A stretch of DNA of 64,000 nucleotides from UMGS692 sp963653425 (GTDB lineage Bacteria > Bacillota > Clostridia > Christensenellales > CAG-314): the NCBI GenBank assembly GCA_963653425.1, contig CAVJWC010000002.1:186001-250000 (forward strand), read 5' to 3'. Positions 14,958 through 23,780 of this stretch are shown in pieces. The stretch's first letter is position 1. Each line of letters begins with the position of its first letter. The translations under genes and the position numbers were made by a program. The notes under the pieces were generated by a model, which was given only the letters and a program-made list of their open reading frames with translations, did not search any database and was not told the origin of the DNA.

Positions 14958-16628
14958 ATGAACGTTCTTTTATCTCCCGAACAGCTGTGGAGCGGATATA
15001 ACAATCCCGAAGCCGATCTCAATACCGAAAGATCGGAAGTATCGGACGACGGCAGTAAACTCCGAGGGCAGATTTTTATCGACGGAAGAATAGTCGATAA
15101 GTCCGCTTCGAGAGTGTCTTTGAGATTCGCAAGACAAAAAGAAGGCGAAAATCAGCCCGCGGTAATCATTCTCGGCAGACCCGGGAAGAGCGTTTCCGAC
15201 GAAGAAAGAGATTTTTACGCCGACGGAGGTTTCCTTGCGGTAAGCGTGGATTATTCCGCCTGTGACGGAGAAAGTCCTTCGGTTTATCCCGAAAAGATAG
15301 GTTATTGCGTTTTCGGCAATTGTGGCAGACACTACGATTTCGTAGACAGCGACGCTTCCGAAACGGTATGGTATAACTGGGCGTACAACGTCAGACGAAC
15401 GGTTCATTTCCTTATTACCGAAGAAAAATGTCCGTCCGTATCGGTAGTTTCTTACGGAGAAGCCTCCAAAATATCCGCTATGGTATGCGCGGTTGACGAC
15501 AGAGTATACGCAGGCGCGGTTCTTTTCGGTAACGTAAGAGAAGAATGCAAGCCCGAAAAAGGTAATTTACAGGACGCCGACGCAAACGCGATTGCCGCGT
15601 ACGAAGGCAAGGCTGAAGAGGAAGCTCTCAGAAGAATTACGGGTATAGCTCCTCAGACCTATATGCACCTTATAAAGATTCCCTTCCTCGTTCTTAACGG
15701 CACGAACAGCACGGTTACCGATACCGCAGCAAACGCCGAAACGGCAGAATCCGTCACGGGAGACAACTGCTCGGTGGCTTTGATTCCGAGAGGAATAGAC
15801 GCCGCTTCCCCCAAATATGCCGAATACGTAAGACGTTGGCTTACGAAGCCCGACAGACGTATCGATATTCCCGTGGAAGCCTTTTTAAGAGAGGGAGAAC
15901 TCGTTATAAAAGCCGACCTCAGCGCGCTTACCAGCGTAAGCGAAGTCCGTTTGTTTTACAGGCGCGGGGATAAAGATCCTGCTACGGCAAACTGGATAGA
16001 AATCAAAGATTCCGTCCATCTTTTCGACTCGTGCGAAGGTTCGTGCGAAGTTGTCGATCCCAAAGAACCCGTTCTTTTCTTCTGTAACGCCGTTCAGATG
16101 GGTAAACTCGTGTCGTCCAATCTCGGAAGAGTCGTCCCAAAGGACCTCGGAGAAGTCAGGACGGCTGAAAAGAGCAGAATTCTCTATAAAGGCAAACAAG
16201 GCAGAGGCGAATTCGTTTCGCTCGACCCTACCGTTCCTTTGAGTTACGCGTTTTTACGCGATAATCCCGTAAGCGCTGCATTCGGTCCTTACGAAGTTTC
16301 GGGCGTTAAAGGTCGCTATTTGTCCACTTTCTGTCTGAACGATTCCAAGTACGTTTTCGACGAAAGCATGACGCTTAATTTCGACGTGTACGCAAAAGAG
16401 CAGGGCGAACTTTCCGTGTATATCACCACTATGTGGGGAACGGAAGAACGTTGCCTTTTCCGTAACGTTCAGAAAATCGTGGGCGGAGATTTGTGGCAGA
16501 AGATTTCCTTCCCCGTAAGCGAACTCAAACTGCTTTCGGGTAAAGCCGTCTACGTTACGATGGAGAAAGTACTGCTTTCTTTTTGTAGCGAACAAGAGAT
16601 TATTATCAATAATTTGCTGGTGATTTGA
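14958..16628 (+). CDS. Alpha/beta-hydrolase-like protein with C-terminal beta domains
   Basis: 556 residues, no signal peptide. Residues ~60-300 follow an alpha/beta-hydrolase or acetyl-xylan-esterase plan: PAVIILGRPG (oxyanion-side strand), GGFLAVSVDYSACDGES, a central VSVVSYGEASKISAMV in the nucleophile position, and IKIPFLVLNGTNSTVTD before the last strand. The nucleophile elbow normally reads G-x-S-x-G; here it is VSYGEAS, so a standard serine nucleophile is not evident and the protein may be non-catalytic. Residues ~300-556 look like two beta-rich, carbohydrate-binding-like modules. GGAGG overlaps the end of the upstream gene. Function uncertain. Confidence 0.7.
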   Translation: MNVLLSPEQLWSGYNNPEADLNTERSEVSDDGSKLRGQIFIDGRIVDKSASRVSLRFARQKEGENQPAVIILGRPGKSVSDEERDFYADGGFLAVSVDYSACDGESPSVYPEKIGYCVFGNCGRHYDFVDSDASETVWYNWAYNVRRTVHFLITEEKCPSVSVVSYGEASKISAMVCAVDDRVYAGAVLFGNVREECKPEKGNLQDADANAIAAYEGKAEEEALRRITGIAPQTYMHLIKIPFLVLNGTNSTVTDTAANAETAESVTGDNCSVALIPRGIDAASPKYAEYVRRWLTKPDRRIDIPVEAFLREGELVIKADLSALTSVSEVRLFYRRGDKDPATANWIEIKDSVHLFDSCEGSCEVVDPKEPVLFFCNAVQMGKLVSSNLGRVVPKDLGEVRTAEKSRILYKGKQGRGEFVSLDPTVPLSYAFLRDNPVSAAFGPYEVSGVKGRYLSTFCLNDSKYVFDESMTLNFDVYAKEQGELSVYITTMWGTEERCLFRNVQKIVGGDLWQKISFPVSELKLLSGKAVYVTMEKVLLSFCSEQEIIINNLLVI

Positions 16629-16630
16629 TT

Positions 16631-17605
16631 ATGTCGGATGAAAAAACCACAAATCTGAATAGCCGTGGCGAAGAGAGCGCAAACCTTGATTTGCAGGAAA
16701 AAACCGAGCCGAATCCGAGCGGAAACGCCGAATTAAGCCCGCAGGAAGTCGATTCTTCTCAAAATCCGAGCGAAAGTGCAGAAAACCGCACCGATTGCGT
16801 AAAAGCCGATGTTGCCTGCGGAAACGACGGCGAAAACGGCGACGCTTTTTGCGAAAGTCAAATTCCGAACGAAGACCGTGAAAACCGACAAAACTGCGAC
16901 GGAATTTCTGCGGAAGAAAACGAAAACGGCTTTGACTGCGACGAAAACGGCGAAAGTCAACCGGGTGGCGGAAATAACGCAAGGAAAAGCAAAGCCAAAA
17001 ACGTTTTCTGGTGGATAGTAATTGCCTGTCTGCTCGTAATATGCGCGATGCTCGTATACGGACGGGTCGTTTATCACTCTTCTTACGCCATAAAGGGCGC
17101 GTCCATGACGGTCAGCTGGGAAGAAGACGGCAAACAGCGTTATTCGCTCTACACCGAAGGCAAAGTCGTTTATATCGACGAAAAAGCCGAAATTAAACGC
17201 GGAAACGTTATTATCGTGGACGACGTTACGCAGGACAATCATCCGCTTATAAAGAGAGTCGTAGGACTGGGCGGAGACAGACTTTGGCTGGAAGACGGCT
17301 ATATATGCGTTCTGGAAAAGGGACAGACGGAAAGCTACGTCATTAAAGAAGCCGACGGCGCGCCTCTCAGCCCTATCGAAAACGCTCTTAAATCGGGTAA
17401 TTTGTGGGGTACCACGGAGGAGAATCCTCTTATAGTTCCCGACGGCTGTGTTTATTACGTAGGCGACAACAGAAACAACAGTTCGGACTGCAGACATTCG
17501 GGAGCGGTAAGCCTTTCTCTCGTGAGAGGCACGGTAAAAGGGTTCGTCCCCGGGTGGTATATATTGGTATTAAGGATTAACGGATTGGAATCGGGCGGAA
17601 AATAA
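16631..17605 (+). CDS. lepB: Type I signal peptidase with long acidic N-terminal extension
   Basis: About 324 residues from the ATG at 16631, just after the stop of the previous gene; the TTG at 16625 is a poorer choice. The first ~125 residues are disordered and rich in Glu, Asn, Asp and Ser. One transmembrane helix follows (WWIVIACLLVICAMLV), then the SPase I motifs: nucleophile Ser in KGASMTVSW, general-base Lys in LIKRVVGLGGD, and GDNRNNSSDCRHSG. It cleaves signal peptides outside the membrane. The Pro normally following SM is replaced, and the Cys in SDCR replaces the usual Ser. The acidic leader is unusual for the family. Confidence 0.88.
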   Translation: MSDEKTTNLNSRGEESANLDLQEKTEPNPSGNAELSPQEVDSSQNPSESAENRTDCVKADVACGNDGENGDAFCESQIPNEDRENRQNCDGISAEENENGFDCDENGESQPGGGNNARKSKAKNVFWWIVIACLLVICAMLVYGRVVYHSSYAIKGASMTVSWEEDGKQRYSLYTEGKVVYIDEKAEIKRGNVIIVDDVTQDNHPLIKRVVGLGGDRLWLEDGYICVLEKGQTESYVIKEADGAPLSPIENALKSGNLWGTTEENPLIVPDGCVYYVGDNRNNSSDCRHSGAVSLSLVRGTVKGFVPGWYILVLRINGLESGGK

Positions 17606-17653
17606 TTGCTCTTTCCTTTCCGCAGACGGTTAGAAACCGATAAAGGTGAGATT

Positions 17654-18520
17654 ATGAAAGATTTTATTATTTCTTGTGACCAGACCAGCGATCTTCCCGA
17701 GAAGATCAGAGAAAAAGTATCTACGCAGAAGATGGTATATATGATCGATTCCGTCGAAATGGGCGGAAACACGGGTAAAGATATGACCATCGAAGAGTTT
17801 TACGCGGCAATGAGAAACGGCGCCGTCGCCAAAACTTCTCAGGTAACCGAAGAAGAAGCCGTTGAATATTTCGACGGTTTCGCTTCTCAGGGCATAGGCG
17901 TAATGCACATTCCGCTTGCCGCCGCATTGAGCGCAACCAGCGAGAATTGCAGAAAAGCCGCCGAAACCATCAACAAAAAGTACGGCGAAACGCTTATTTA
18001 CAGCGTTGACAGTCTTTCTCAGTCGGGCGGACTGGGACTTCTTATAACTCTTGCTCAGCTGAAAAAGGAATCGGGAGCTTCGCTTAAAGAAACTTACGAA
18101 TACGTTGAAAAGATCAAGTCGCACGTTTGCCATTACTTCGTGGTAGACAGTCTGTCCTATCTGGCAAGAGGCGGAAGAATAAGCAAAGCCAGCGCGTTTT
18201 TAGGCGCGGTTATGCGTATAAAACCCCTTCTTCATACCGACGAACTGGGAAGACTCGTTCCCATAAAGAAGATAATGAGCAGAAAGAAGTCGCTTAACGC
18301 GCTCGTGGATAAGATGGAAGAACGCTATAACCGCGAAAGCGATATAGTTTATCTGTCGCACGGAGATTGCCTTGACGACGCGAAATACGTCGCGGGACTG
18401 ATTAAGGAGAAATTCGGTATAGAACCCGAAATAATGCCGCTTTGCAGAGTAGTCGGCTGTCACAGCGGACCGGGAACGGTAGCTCTGTTTTTCACCGCAG
18501 ACACGCGGGTAGAACGCTGA
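17654..18520 (+). CDS. DegV-family fatty-acid-binding protein
   Basis: 288 residues from ATG 17654, preceded by AAAGGTGA; the upstream TTG at 17606 has no SD. DegV/FakB marks are clear: ISCDQTSDLP at the N-terminus, AKTSQVTEEE, HIPLAAALSAT and the SLSYLARGGRIS segment that lines the lipid site. FakB-type proteins bind a fatty acid and present it to the kinase FakA for acyl-phosphate formation and phospholipid synthesis. No fakA is in the window. The end SGPGTVALFF is typical. Confidence 0.92.
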   Translation: MKDFIISCDQTSDLPEKIREKVSTQKMVYMIDSVEMGGNTGKDMTIEEFYAAMRNGAVAKTSQVTEEEAVEYFDGFASQGIGVMHIPLAAALSATSENCRKAAETINKKYGETLIYSVDSLSQSGGLGLLITLAQLKKESGASLKETYEYVEKIKSHVCHYFVVDSLSYLARGGRISKASAFLGAVMRIKPLLHTDELGRLVPIKKIMSRKKSLNALVDKMEERYNRESDIVYLSHGDCLDDAKYVAGLIKEKFGIEPEIMPLCRVVGCHSGPGTVALFFTADTRVER

Positions 18521-18523
18521 CGG

Positions 18524-20284
18524 ATGGAACGGAGTTTATTAAACGAAGTTCCTGCGGATAAAAAGAAAACCTCGCCTTTAACCGAGCGCATTGCGCGCCC
18601 CTTAGTCGTTGCGTTGATTCTCGTTTCTCTTCTTATAGCGGTTACGTCGCTTACGGCTTGCTCTGCCGTAAAGAATCTGAAACTCGGATACCTTCCCGAC
18701 AGAATCGTTAAAGGCGATTTTTTTACGCTCGGACTTACGGTAGACGTGGATTACGGAAGTTCGGCGGAAACCGTATATATCGACAGGGAAATGTTTTCCG
18801 AGGAAGATTTGCTTCTTCTGGAAACGACGGGTAAACACACGGTTACCTTGCGTTTCGGAGGAAAAACAGCGGACTTTTCGGTAGAAATAGTTCCCGAAGA
18901 GAGTTTTTCCGAAGGCGACTTTTCATTCAGGTTTTTAACGGGCGGAGGAGTGGCTCTCGTGAGTTTCGACGCTGAAGGAATGCAGGCGGTGCGTGCGATT
19001 ATTCCCGAAGAAGCGGGCGGAGAAAAGGTTAAAAGAATAGACGCGCGCGCTTTTATGAACTCTGTGGTGAACTACGTTTATCTTCCCGAAACGGTCGGGT
19101 TTATAGGAAGCGAAGCCTTTTACGGTTGCAAAAACCTTGAATACTTTTATATCCCGAAAAGCGTGGAACGCGTTGAAAAAGCCGTTTTTAACGGCGGAGG
19201 ACAACCTTTTTTAAGGGTTCTCGAAATAGATAATCCCGATCTGAGTTTCGACGAAGAGTTTCTTTTAGGCTGTTCGGACGAACTTACCGTTTTCGCAGGC
19301 GACGGAGAACTAAAAGACTTTCTCGTTAAAAAAGGCGGTAAAATCAAAGAAAACCTTAATCTTCTGCCCGAGGTCAAGATAAGCGAGCCTTTAGCTCAGC
19401 TCGAAAGCAGGTTCGTCCTTTCAGACGGAAGCCAAAGAGAAATCCGTTTCGGCGAAAAAGATATATCCGTTTATAACACTTATAAGCTCTATTGGGCGGT
19501 AATGCTCGGCTTTAATCCCGTAGCGGAAAAAGATTCGCCCGCGGATAAGCTTCTTACTGCCGTTAAGTCGGCGGTTTGCTCGGTTACGGACGAAAATATG
19601 ACGGATGAAGAGAAACTTATAGCCGTGTACGAGTTTATCTGCCGTGAAACTTCCGAAAACGACGACGTTGACGAAACTTCGCCCCTCAATCATTACGCTT
19701 TCCTTCCCGAAGGAGTGTTTTTTGCGCATTCTGCCGTATGCGACGGTTACGCGAAAGCCTTTAATCTTATGGCGCGCGCCGTCGGAGTGCGTTCCGAGAG
19801 AGCCACGGGTTACTACACGGTAGGAAGCAGAAAGGTTTATCACGCCTGGAACCGCGTCTTCACGGGCGGGAATTGGTATGAAACCGACGTTTCGAGAGGG
19901 GATATTAACCGCGGATTTCTTTCGGGCGGAAAGGAATACACCACGCATTTTTATTTGCTTTGCGGTTCTTGTGACAGCGAAAACGTCTCTTCGGACGGCA
20001 TTTCCGTTGAACTTTCGGACAGAACCGACTGGTATTCGCGTTACGGACTTATAATTCGGAGTCAGGACGAACTCAACTCTTTCGTAGAAAGGCATAAAGA
20101 ACAACTTCTTTCGGGAGAACGTTTCGAACTTCTCGTTACCATAGAGATTTCTTACGAAAATTCGCTTATGAGTAAGCTTATCGAAGCTTTTTCGCTTGCC
20201 GGAATAAGCGGAATGCCCGACGTCAGATTTTTGCTCAATCACCCTGACGGCGGAGGAGTCTATCTGCTCGGAGTAGCGGAGTAA
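18524..20284 (+). CDS. Lipoprotein with LRR_5 repeats and a transglutaminase-like domain
   Basis: 586 residues. A 27-residue cytoplasmic lead precedes a hydrophobic helix ending in lipobox SLTAC, so it is anchored outside. Residues ~55-130 look Ig-like. Residues ~165-260 contain BspA-type leucine-rich repeats (VNYVYLPETVGFIGSEAFYG and similar). Residues ~360-500 are a transglutaminase/protease-like domain with a full Cys-His-Asp triad: SAVCDGYAKAF (near 405), YHAWNRV (near 439) and YETDVS (near 454). It may cross-link or cleave peptides at the cell surface, or only bind them. It follows the DegV gene by 3 nt. Confidence 0.82.
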   Translation: MERSLLNEVPADKKKTSPLTERIARPLVVALILVSLLIAVTSLTACSAVKNLKLGYLPDRIVKGDFFTLGLTVDVDYGSSAETVYIDREMFSEEDLLLLETTGKHTVTLRFGGKTADFSVEIVPEESFSEGDFSFRFLTGGGVALVSFDAEGMQAVRAIIPEEAGGEKVKRIDARAFMNSVVNYVYLPETVGFIGSEAFYGCKNLEYFYIPKSVERVEKAVFNGGGQPFLRVLEIDNPDLSFDEEFLLGCSDELTVFAGDGELKDFLVKKGGKIKENLNLLPEVKISEPLAQLESRFVLSDGSQREIRFGEKDISVYNTYKLYWAVMLGFNPVAEKDSPADKLLTAVKSAVCSVTDENMTDEEKLIAVYEFICRETSENDDVDETSPLNHYAFLPEGVFFAHSAVCDGYAKAFNLMARAVGVRSERATGYYTVGSRKVYHAWNRVFTGGNWYETDVSRGDINRGFLSGGKEYTTHFYLLCGSCDSENVSSDGISVELSDRTDWYSRYGLIIRSQDELNSFVERHKEQLLSGERFELLVTIEISYENSLMSKLIEAFSLAGISGMPDVRFLLNHPDGGGVYLLGVAE

Positions 20285-20357
20285 ACGAAGACGCGCTTAT
20301 AAAGAATTATCTTCTTTATCGTCCGTTATTTCAAAGCTTTAATACAAGGAACACTAT

Positions 20358-21188
20358 ATGAAAATCGATCTTCACGTGCATACGAACAGGTCCGACGGGG
20401 CTTTTTCACCAAAAGAGATAATAAAGATGGCTGTAACCGCGTCCATAGACTTGCTTTCGGTAACGGATCACGATACCGTCTGCGGTTCTGCCGAAGCCAT
20501 TCGGGAAGCAAAAGGTAAACCGATAAAAGTCATTCCGGGTATAGAACTGTCTACGTACGTTGGGGACACTCAGATTCATTTGCTCGGATACGGCATAGAC
20601 CTTGATTCGAAGCTTCTCGACGACGCTCTCAAAGGACAGAAACAGGCAAGACTTGAAAGGAACCTTTACATCATAGACAGACTTAACGCGCTCGGAATGC
20701 CGATTACTTACGAAGAAGTAGCCGAAAATGCCAAAGGAACGGTCGGACGTAAGCATATTGCCGAAGCCATGCAGAAAAGAGGTTACGTGAAGAGTATAGG
20801 CGAAGCTTTTGCGCTCTATATAGGCGAAGGCGGTAAGGCTTTTACTTCTGGCATACGAATGAAACCCGACGAAGGTATAAAGCTTCTTAAAAAGGCAGGC
20901 GGAAAGGTCGTGCTTGCCCATCCTTGCCAGATAAAAATGCCCCTTAACGTACTCAGAGAATTCACGGCTTTTCTGAAAAAAAACGGTCTCGACGGAATGG
21001 AAAGCGACTATTTTGCACAAACTCAGGAGAAAAGGCTCGAAATGAACGAAATAGCCGATTCGCTCGGATTGTGGGTGACGGGAGGAAGCGATTTTCATTC
21101 TTTCGGAAGCGCGGCTCAGCTGGGAGAATTTTCGTGCAGGCTTTCCGAAAGAGCCAGAAAGGCTTTGGGGGTAGAAAATGACGGATAA
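20358..21188 (+). CDS. PHP-domain phosphoesterase (RNase AM/YciV type)
   Basis: 276 residues. The PHP metal-binding motifs are in order: DLHVHTNRSDG, SVTDHDTVCG, PGIELSTY, the His in VLAHPCQI and GGSDFHSFG. Stand-alone proteins of this size are usually 3',5'-nucleotide bisphosphate phosphatases or 5'-3' exonucleases acting on small RNAs. A weak AAGGA-type SD lies about 9 nt upstream. The last 11 bases overlap the vanW-like gene, indicating co-translation. Confidence 0.88.
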   Translation: MKIDLHVHTNRSDGAFSPKEIIKMAVTASIDLLSVTDHDTVCGSAEAIREAKGKPIKVIPGIELSTYVGDTQIHLLGYGIDLDSKLLDDALKGQKQARLERNLYIIDRLNALGMPITYEEVAENAKGTVGRKHIAEAMQKRGYVKSIGEAFALYIGEGGKAFTSGIRMKPDEGIKLLKKAGGKVVLAHPCQIKMPLNVLREFTAFLKKNGLDGMESDYFAQTQEKRLEMNEIADSLGLWVTGGSDFHSFGSAAQLGEFSCRLSERARKALGVENDG

Positions 21189-22518
21189 AACCGCAATTAA
21201 ATATATCGTCTTGCGCGCGCTCGTGTTTTCGGGCGCGTTTTGTTTTTGTTTTTTGGCATTTTTCGGTAATTTCGCGTTGGGTTCCGTATCGTCGGGTAAG
21301 TCCGATTCCGGTAATTCCGCTTTGTCGGGTTTTTCGTCTGGAAGCGTGAATTCTTGGTTTTTTCGAGAAACTTCGACCGCTTTTTACGGCGATAATTCTT
21401 CTTTTCGCAGGATTCCGAGAGAAACTTATTGTTTTCAAACGAACGCCCTCTCCGAGTTTGTTTCTGCCTGCAATAAAGAGAATCTGAAGTTCGACTTTAT
21501 CTACGGAAAGGAGAAATTCACCTTTTCGCCCGATTATTCGGCTTTAAGCGAAGAAGAAAGAAAGGACAGACATTGTGGCGACCTTGACGGGCAAATCGGG
21601 CTTATATGCGAGATAGTTTCGTTCGGAATAGGCGAAGAAACCGCTCTTGACTACGTTTTTACGGGGTTCGGGGCTTTTCTCGACGGGCTTTCCGACAGGC
21701 TTTCCGAAAGGGCGGAAAACGCTTCTCTTTCTTTTGCGCTATGTAACGGAAAACCGCTTGCCGTGTTAAAGAAAAGCAAGACGGGCAGAACCGTTGACAG
21801 AAAAGAGCTTTGCCACGCGGTTATAATGAAACTTAAAAGCGGTGTTTTTTCGGCGAAAGTTCCGCTTGTTGCCGTGAAACCCGAACGCACTGAAGAAGAG
21901 TTGTCAAAGGAAACTTCCGTTCGCGGAGAATTCACGACGGTCTGCAACGCGAACAACCTTAACCGCGCGCATAACGTAAGATTGGCTTTGTCGGCGCTTG
22001 ACGGCATAAAACTCGAACCCGAAGAAACGCTTTCTTTTAACGGAATCGTAGGCGAACGTTCGGAAAGAAGGGGCTATAAAGTGTCCAAAGTCATAAATAA
22101 CGGCGAGTATGCGGAAGGTGTGGGCGGAGGAGTGTGTCAGGTTTCCACGACGGTTTATAACGCCGCTCTTATATCGGGACTCGAAATCGTGGAAAGGCAT
22201 CGTCATACCCTTCTTTCGGGCTACGTGGAAGCGGGTTTCGACGCTATGGTAAGTTACGGAGGCGCGGACCTTAAAATAAAAAACAACACGGGCGGAAACG
22301 TCTATATTTTAACCGATATGAGTGGCGACGGAAAAATCCGAGTGATATTTTTCGGCGTTAAAAACCCTTACGAGATAAAAAGAGAAAGCGTCCTCGTAGC
22401 AGATTACGGCAACGGAAGCGTAAAAACCGACAGTTATTTAAGTTACTTCAGGGAAGGCAGACTTTTAAGGCGCGTCAGAATCCACGGCGATTATTATTAC
22501 CCCAAGCGTAAACCCTGA
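21178..22518 (+). CDS. VanW-family membrane-anchored protein
   Basis: 446 residues. One N-terminal transmembrane helix (about 11-35) is followed by a Ser/Gly-rich linker, a mixed domain (peptidoglycan-binding-like) and a C-terminal VanW domain with ETLSFNGIVGERSERRGYK, GGGVCQVSTTVYNAAL and HRHTLLSGYV. VanW domains occur in vancomycin-resistance clusters and many Firmicute surface proteins; their biochemical role is unknown. The gene overlaps the upstream PHP gene. No van resistance genes are nearby, so it is not evidence of resistance. Confidence 0.88.
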   Translation: MTDKTAIKYIVLRALVFSGAFCFCFLAFFGNFALGSVSSGKSDSGNSALSGFSSGSVNSWFFRETSTAFYGDNSSFRRIPRETYCFQTNALSEFVSACNKENLKFDFIYGKEKFTFSPDYSALSEEERKDRHCGDLDGQIGLICEIVSFGIGEETALDYVFTGFGAFLDGLSDRLSERAENASLSFALCNGKPLAVLKKSKTGRTVDRKELCHAVIMKLKSGVFSAKVPLVAVKPERTEEELSKETSVRGEFTTVCNANNLNRAHNVRLALSALDGIKLEPEETLSFNGIVGERSERRGYKVSKVINNGEYAEGVGGGVCQVSTTVYNAALISGLEIVERHRHTLLSGYVEAGFDAMVSYGGADLKIKNNTGGNVYILTDMSGDGKIRVIFFGVKNPYEIKRESVLVADYGNGSVKTDSYLSYFREGRLLRRVRIHGDYYYPKRKP

Positions 22519-22541
22519 GGCAGAAAGCCTGTTTATAATTC

Positions 22542-22570
22542 TTTACAAGTCCGACAAAATAGTGTATAAT
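22542..22570 (+). promoter_or_regulatory. Promoter for the 22605-28104 gene run
   Basis: TTTACA (22542-22547), 17-bp spacer, TATAAT (22565-22570), 35 nt before the nucleotidase ATG. Confidence 0.8.
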
Positions 22571-22604
22571 ACTATGATACAAAGATGTATTCGGGCGGTG
22601 GAGT

Positions 22605-23177
22605 ATGTATCCGTTTTTTGCTTTCGTAAAAAGAATGAAACACGTCAGACGATGGAGCCTTATGAGAAACGTTTCGGACGAAAACCTTATGGAACATTCT
22701 CACGAAACTGCTATGATAGCGCACGCTCTCGCGGTTATAGGTAACACCTATTTCGGGAAAAATTATAATCCCGAAAAGGCTGCTCTTTTTGCCGTTTATC
22801 ACGACGCGACCGAGGTTATAACAGGCGATTTGCCCACTCCCGTGAAGTACAGAAACGACAATATCAGAAAAGCCTACAAAGACATCGAGAAAAACGCGGG
22901 CGAAGAGATTCTCGGAATGCTTCCTGCGGAAATGCAACCCCGTTATAAGGAACTTTTTTCCGATTGCGACTGCGACGAATACAGACTTATGAAACAGGCG
23001 GACAAGCTTTCGGCTTATATAAAGTGCGTCGAAGAAAGAGAAAGCGGAAATAAAGAATTCGTGAGCGCGGAAAAAACGATTTATAAGGAACTCAAAGCTA
23101 CGGCTTGCGAGGAAACGGAGTTTTTCCTGAAAGAATTTATGCCTGCTTACGAACTCGATATAGACAGACAGAAGTAG
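22605..23177 (+). CDS. YfbR-like HD-domain 5'-deoxynucleotidase
   Basis: 190 residues. HD motifs in YfbR order: MRNVSDENLMEHSHETAM (first His), FAVYHDATEVITGDLPTPVK (HD pair plus the GDLPTP signature) and the later Asp in MKQADKLSAYIKC. These enzymes dephosphorylate deoxynucleoside 5'-monophosphates in nucleotide salvage. GGTGGAG lies close to the ATG. It is first of a tightly spaced run ending with tsaD. Confidence 0.9.
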   Translation: MYPFFAFVKRMKHVRRWSLMRNVSDENLMEHSHETAMIAHALAVIGNTYFGKNYNPEKAALFAVYHDATEVITGDLPTPVKYRNDNIRKAYKDIEKNAGEEILGMLPAEMQPRYKELFSDCDCDEYRLMKQADKLSAYIKCVEERESGNKEFVSAEKTIYKELKATACEETEFFLKEFMPAYELDIDRQK

Positions 23178-23186
23178 AGGAAGATT

Positions 23187-23780
23187 ATGCCCGTTATCCA
23201 AGCCAAAGACTTAGGTTTTACCTATCCTTACGATCCGTCGCCCGTAATAAGCGGAATTTCTTTTTCCGCCGAAGAGGGCGAAGAAGCGGAGATTTTTCTC
23301 GGATACGGAAAGACCACGCTTTGCAGAATAATAGGCGGACTTTTAGTGCCTTCAGAGGGCGAAATTTTTCTTCGCGGGGAGAATCTTTTTTCCGTCCCGA
23401 AAGAAAAAAGAAATATTGCCGTAATCTTCGACGACTATGCTTTAACGAAAGGTAGCGTTCGGGAAAATCTGGCTTTCGGGCTTAAAGTCAGAGGGTACGA
23501 CAAGAACGAAATCATACGCATAACGGAAATTCAGGCGGAGAAATTCGGTTTGACGGACAAACTCAAAGTCAGAACCAAAAAGTTGAGCCGAAAAGACGCC
23601 TTTATGACCGCGCTTGCAAGAGCCGACGCAAGGAAAATCGATTTGCTCGTTTTGGACGACGTTTTCCGCGGTATGACGGGCGAAGAAGAAGCTCTTGCAA
23701 AAAAGGCTTTACAGACGGTAAAATCGGCGCAAGGTTGCGCCGTGATTAAAATATCCGACAAAGGAGAGAAAGATGAATAA
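23187..23780 (+). CDS. Degenerate MalK-like ABC ATPase lacking all catalytic motifs
   Basis: 197 residues. The overall plan is an ABC nucleotide-binding domain closest to the MalK/PotA group (IAVIFDDYALTKGSVRENLAFGLKVRG). The catalytic parts are lost. Walker A reads IFLGYGKTT, without its first Gly. The Q-loop Gln is Asp (FDDYAL). The signature LSGGQ is LSRKD. Walker B LLVLDDVF has Asp where the catalytic Glu should be. The switch His is absent (VIKISDKG). The frame is intact, has an SD, and overlaps the protease gene by 8 nt, so decay to a pseudogene is not obvious. It may be a non-hydrolysing structural partner. No permease is nearby. Confidence 0.72.
   Translation: MPVIQAKDLGFTYPYDPSPVISGISFSAEEGEEAEIFLGYGKTTLCRIIGGLLVPSEGEIFLRGENLFSVPKEKRNIAVIFDDYALTKGSVRENLAFGLKVRGYDKNEIIRITEIQAEKFGLTDKLKVRTKKLSRKDAFMTALARADARKIDLLVLDDVFRGMTGEEEALAKKALQTVKSAQGCAVIKISDKGEKDE

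Noticed and set aside
21178..22518. Evidence for vancomycin resistance from the VanW-like gene
   Set aside because: VanW domains are widespread in susceptible Firmicutes, and no ligase, dehydrogenase or VanRS pair is nearby.
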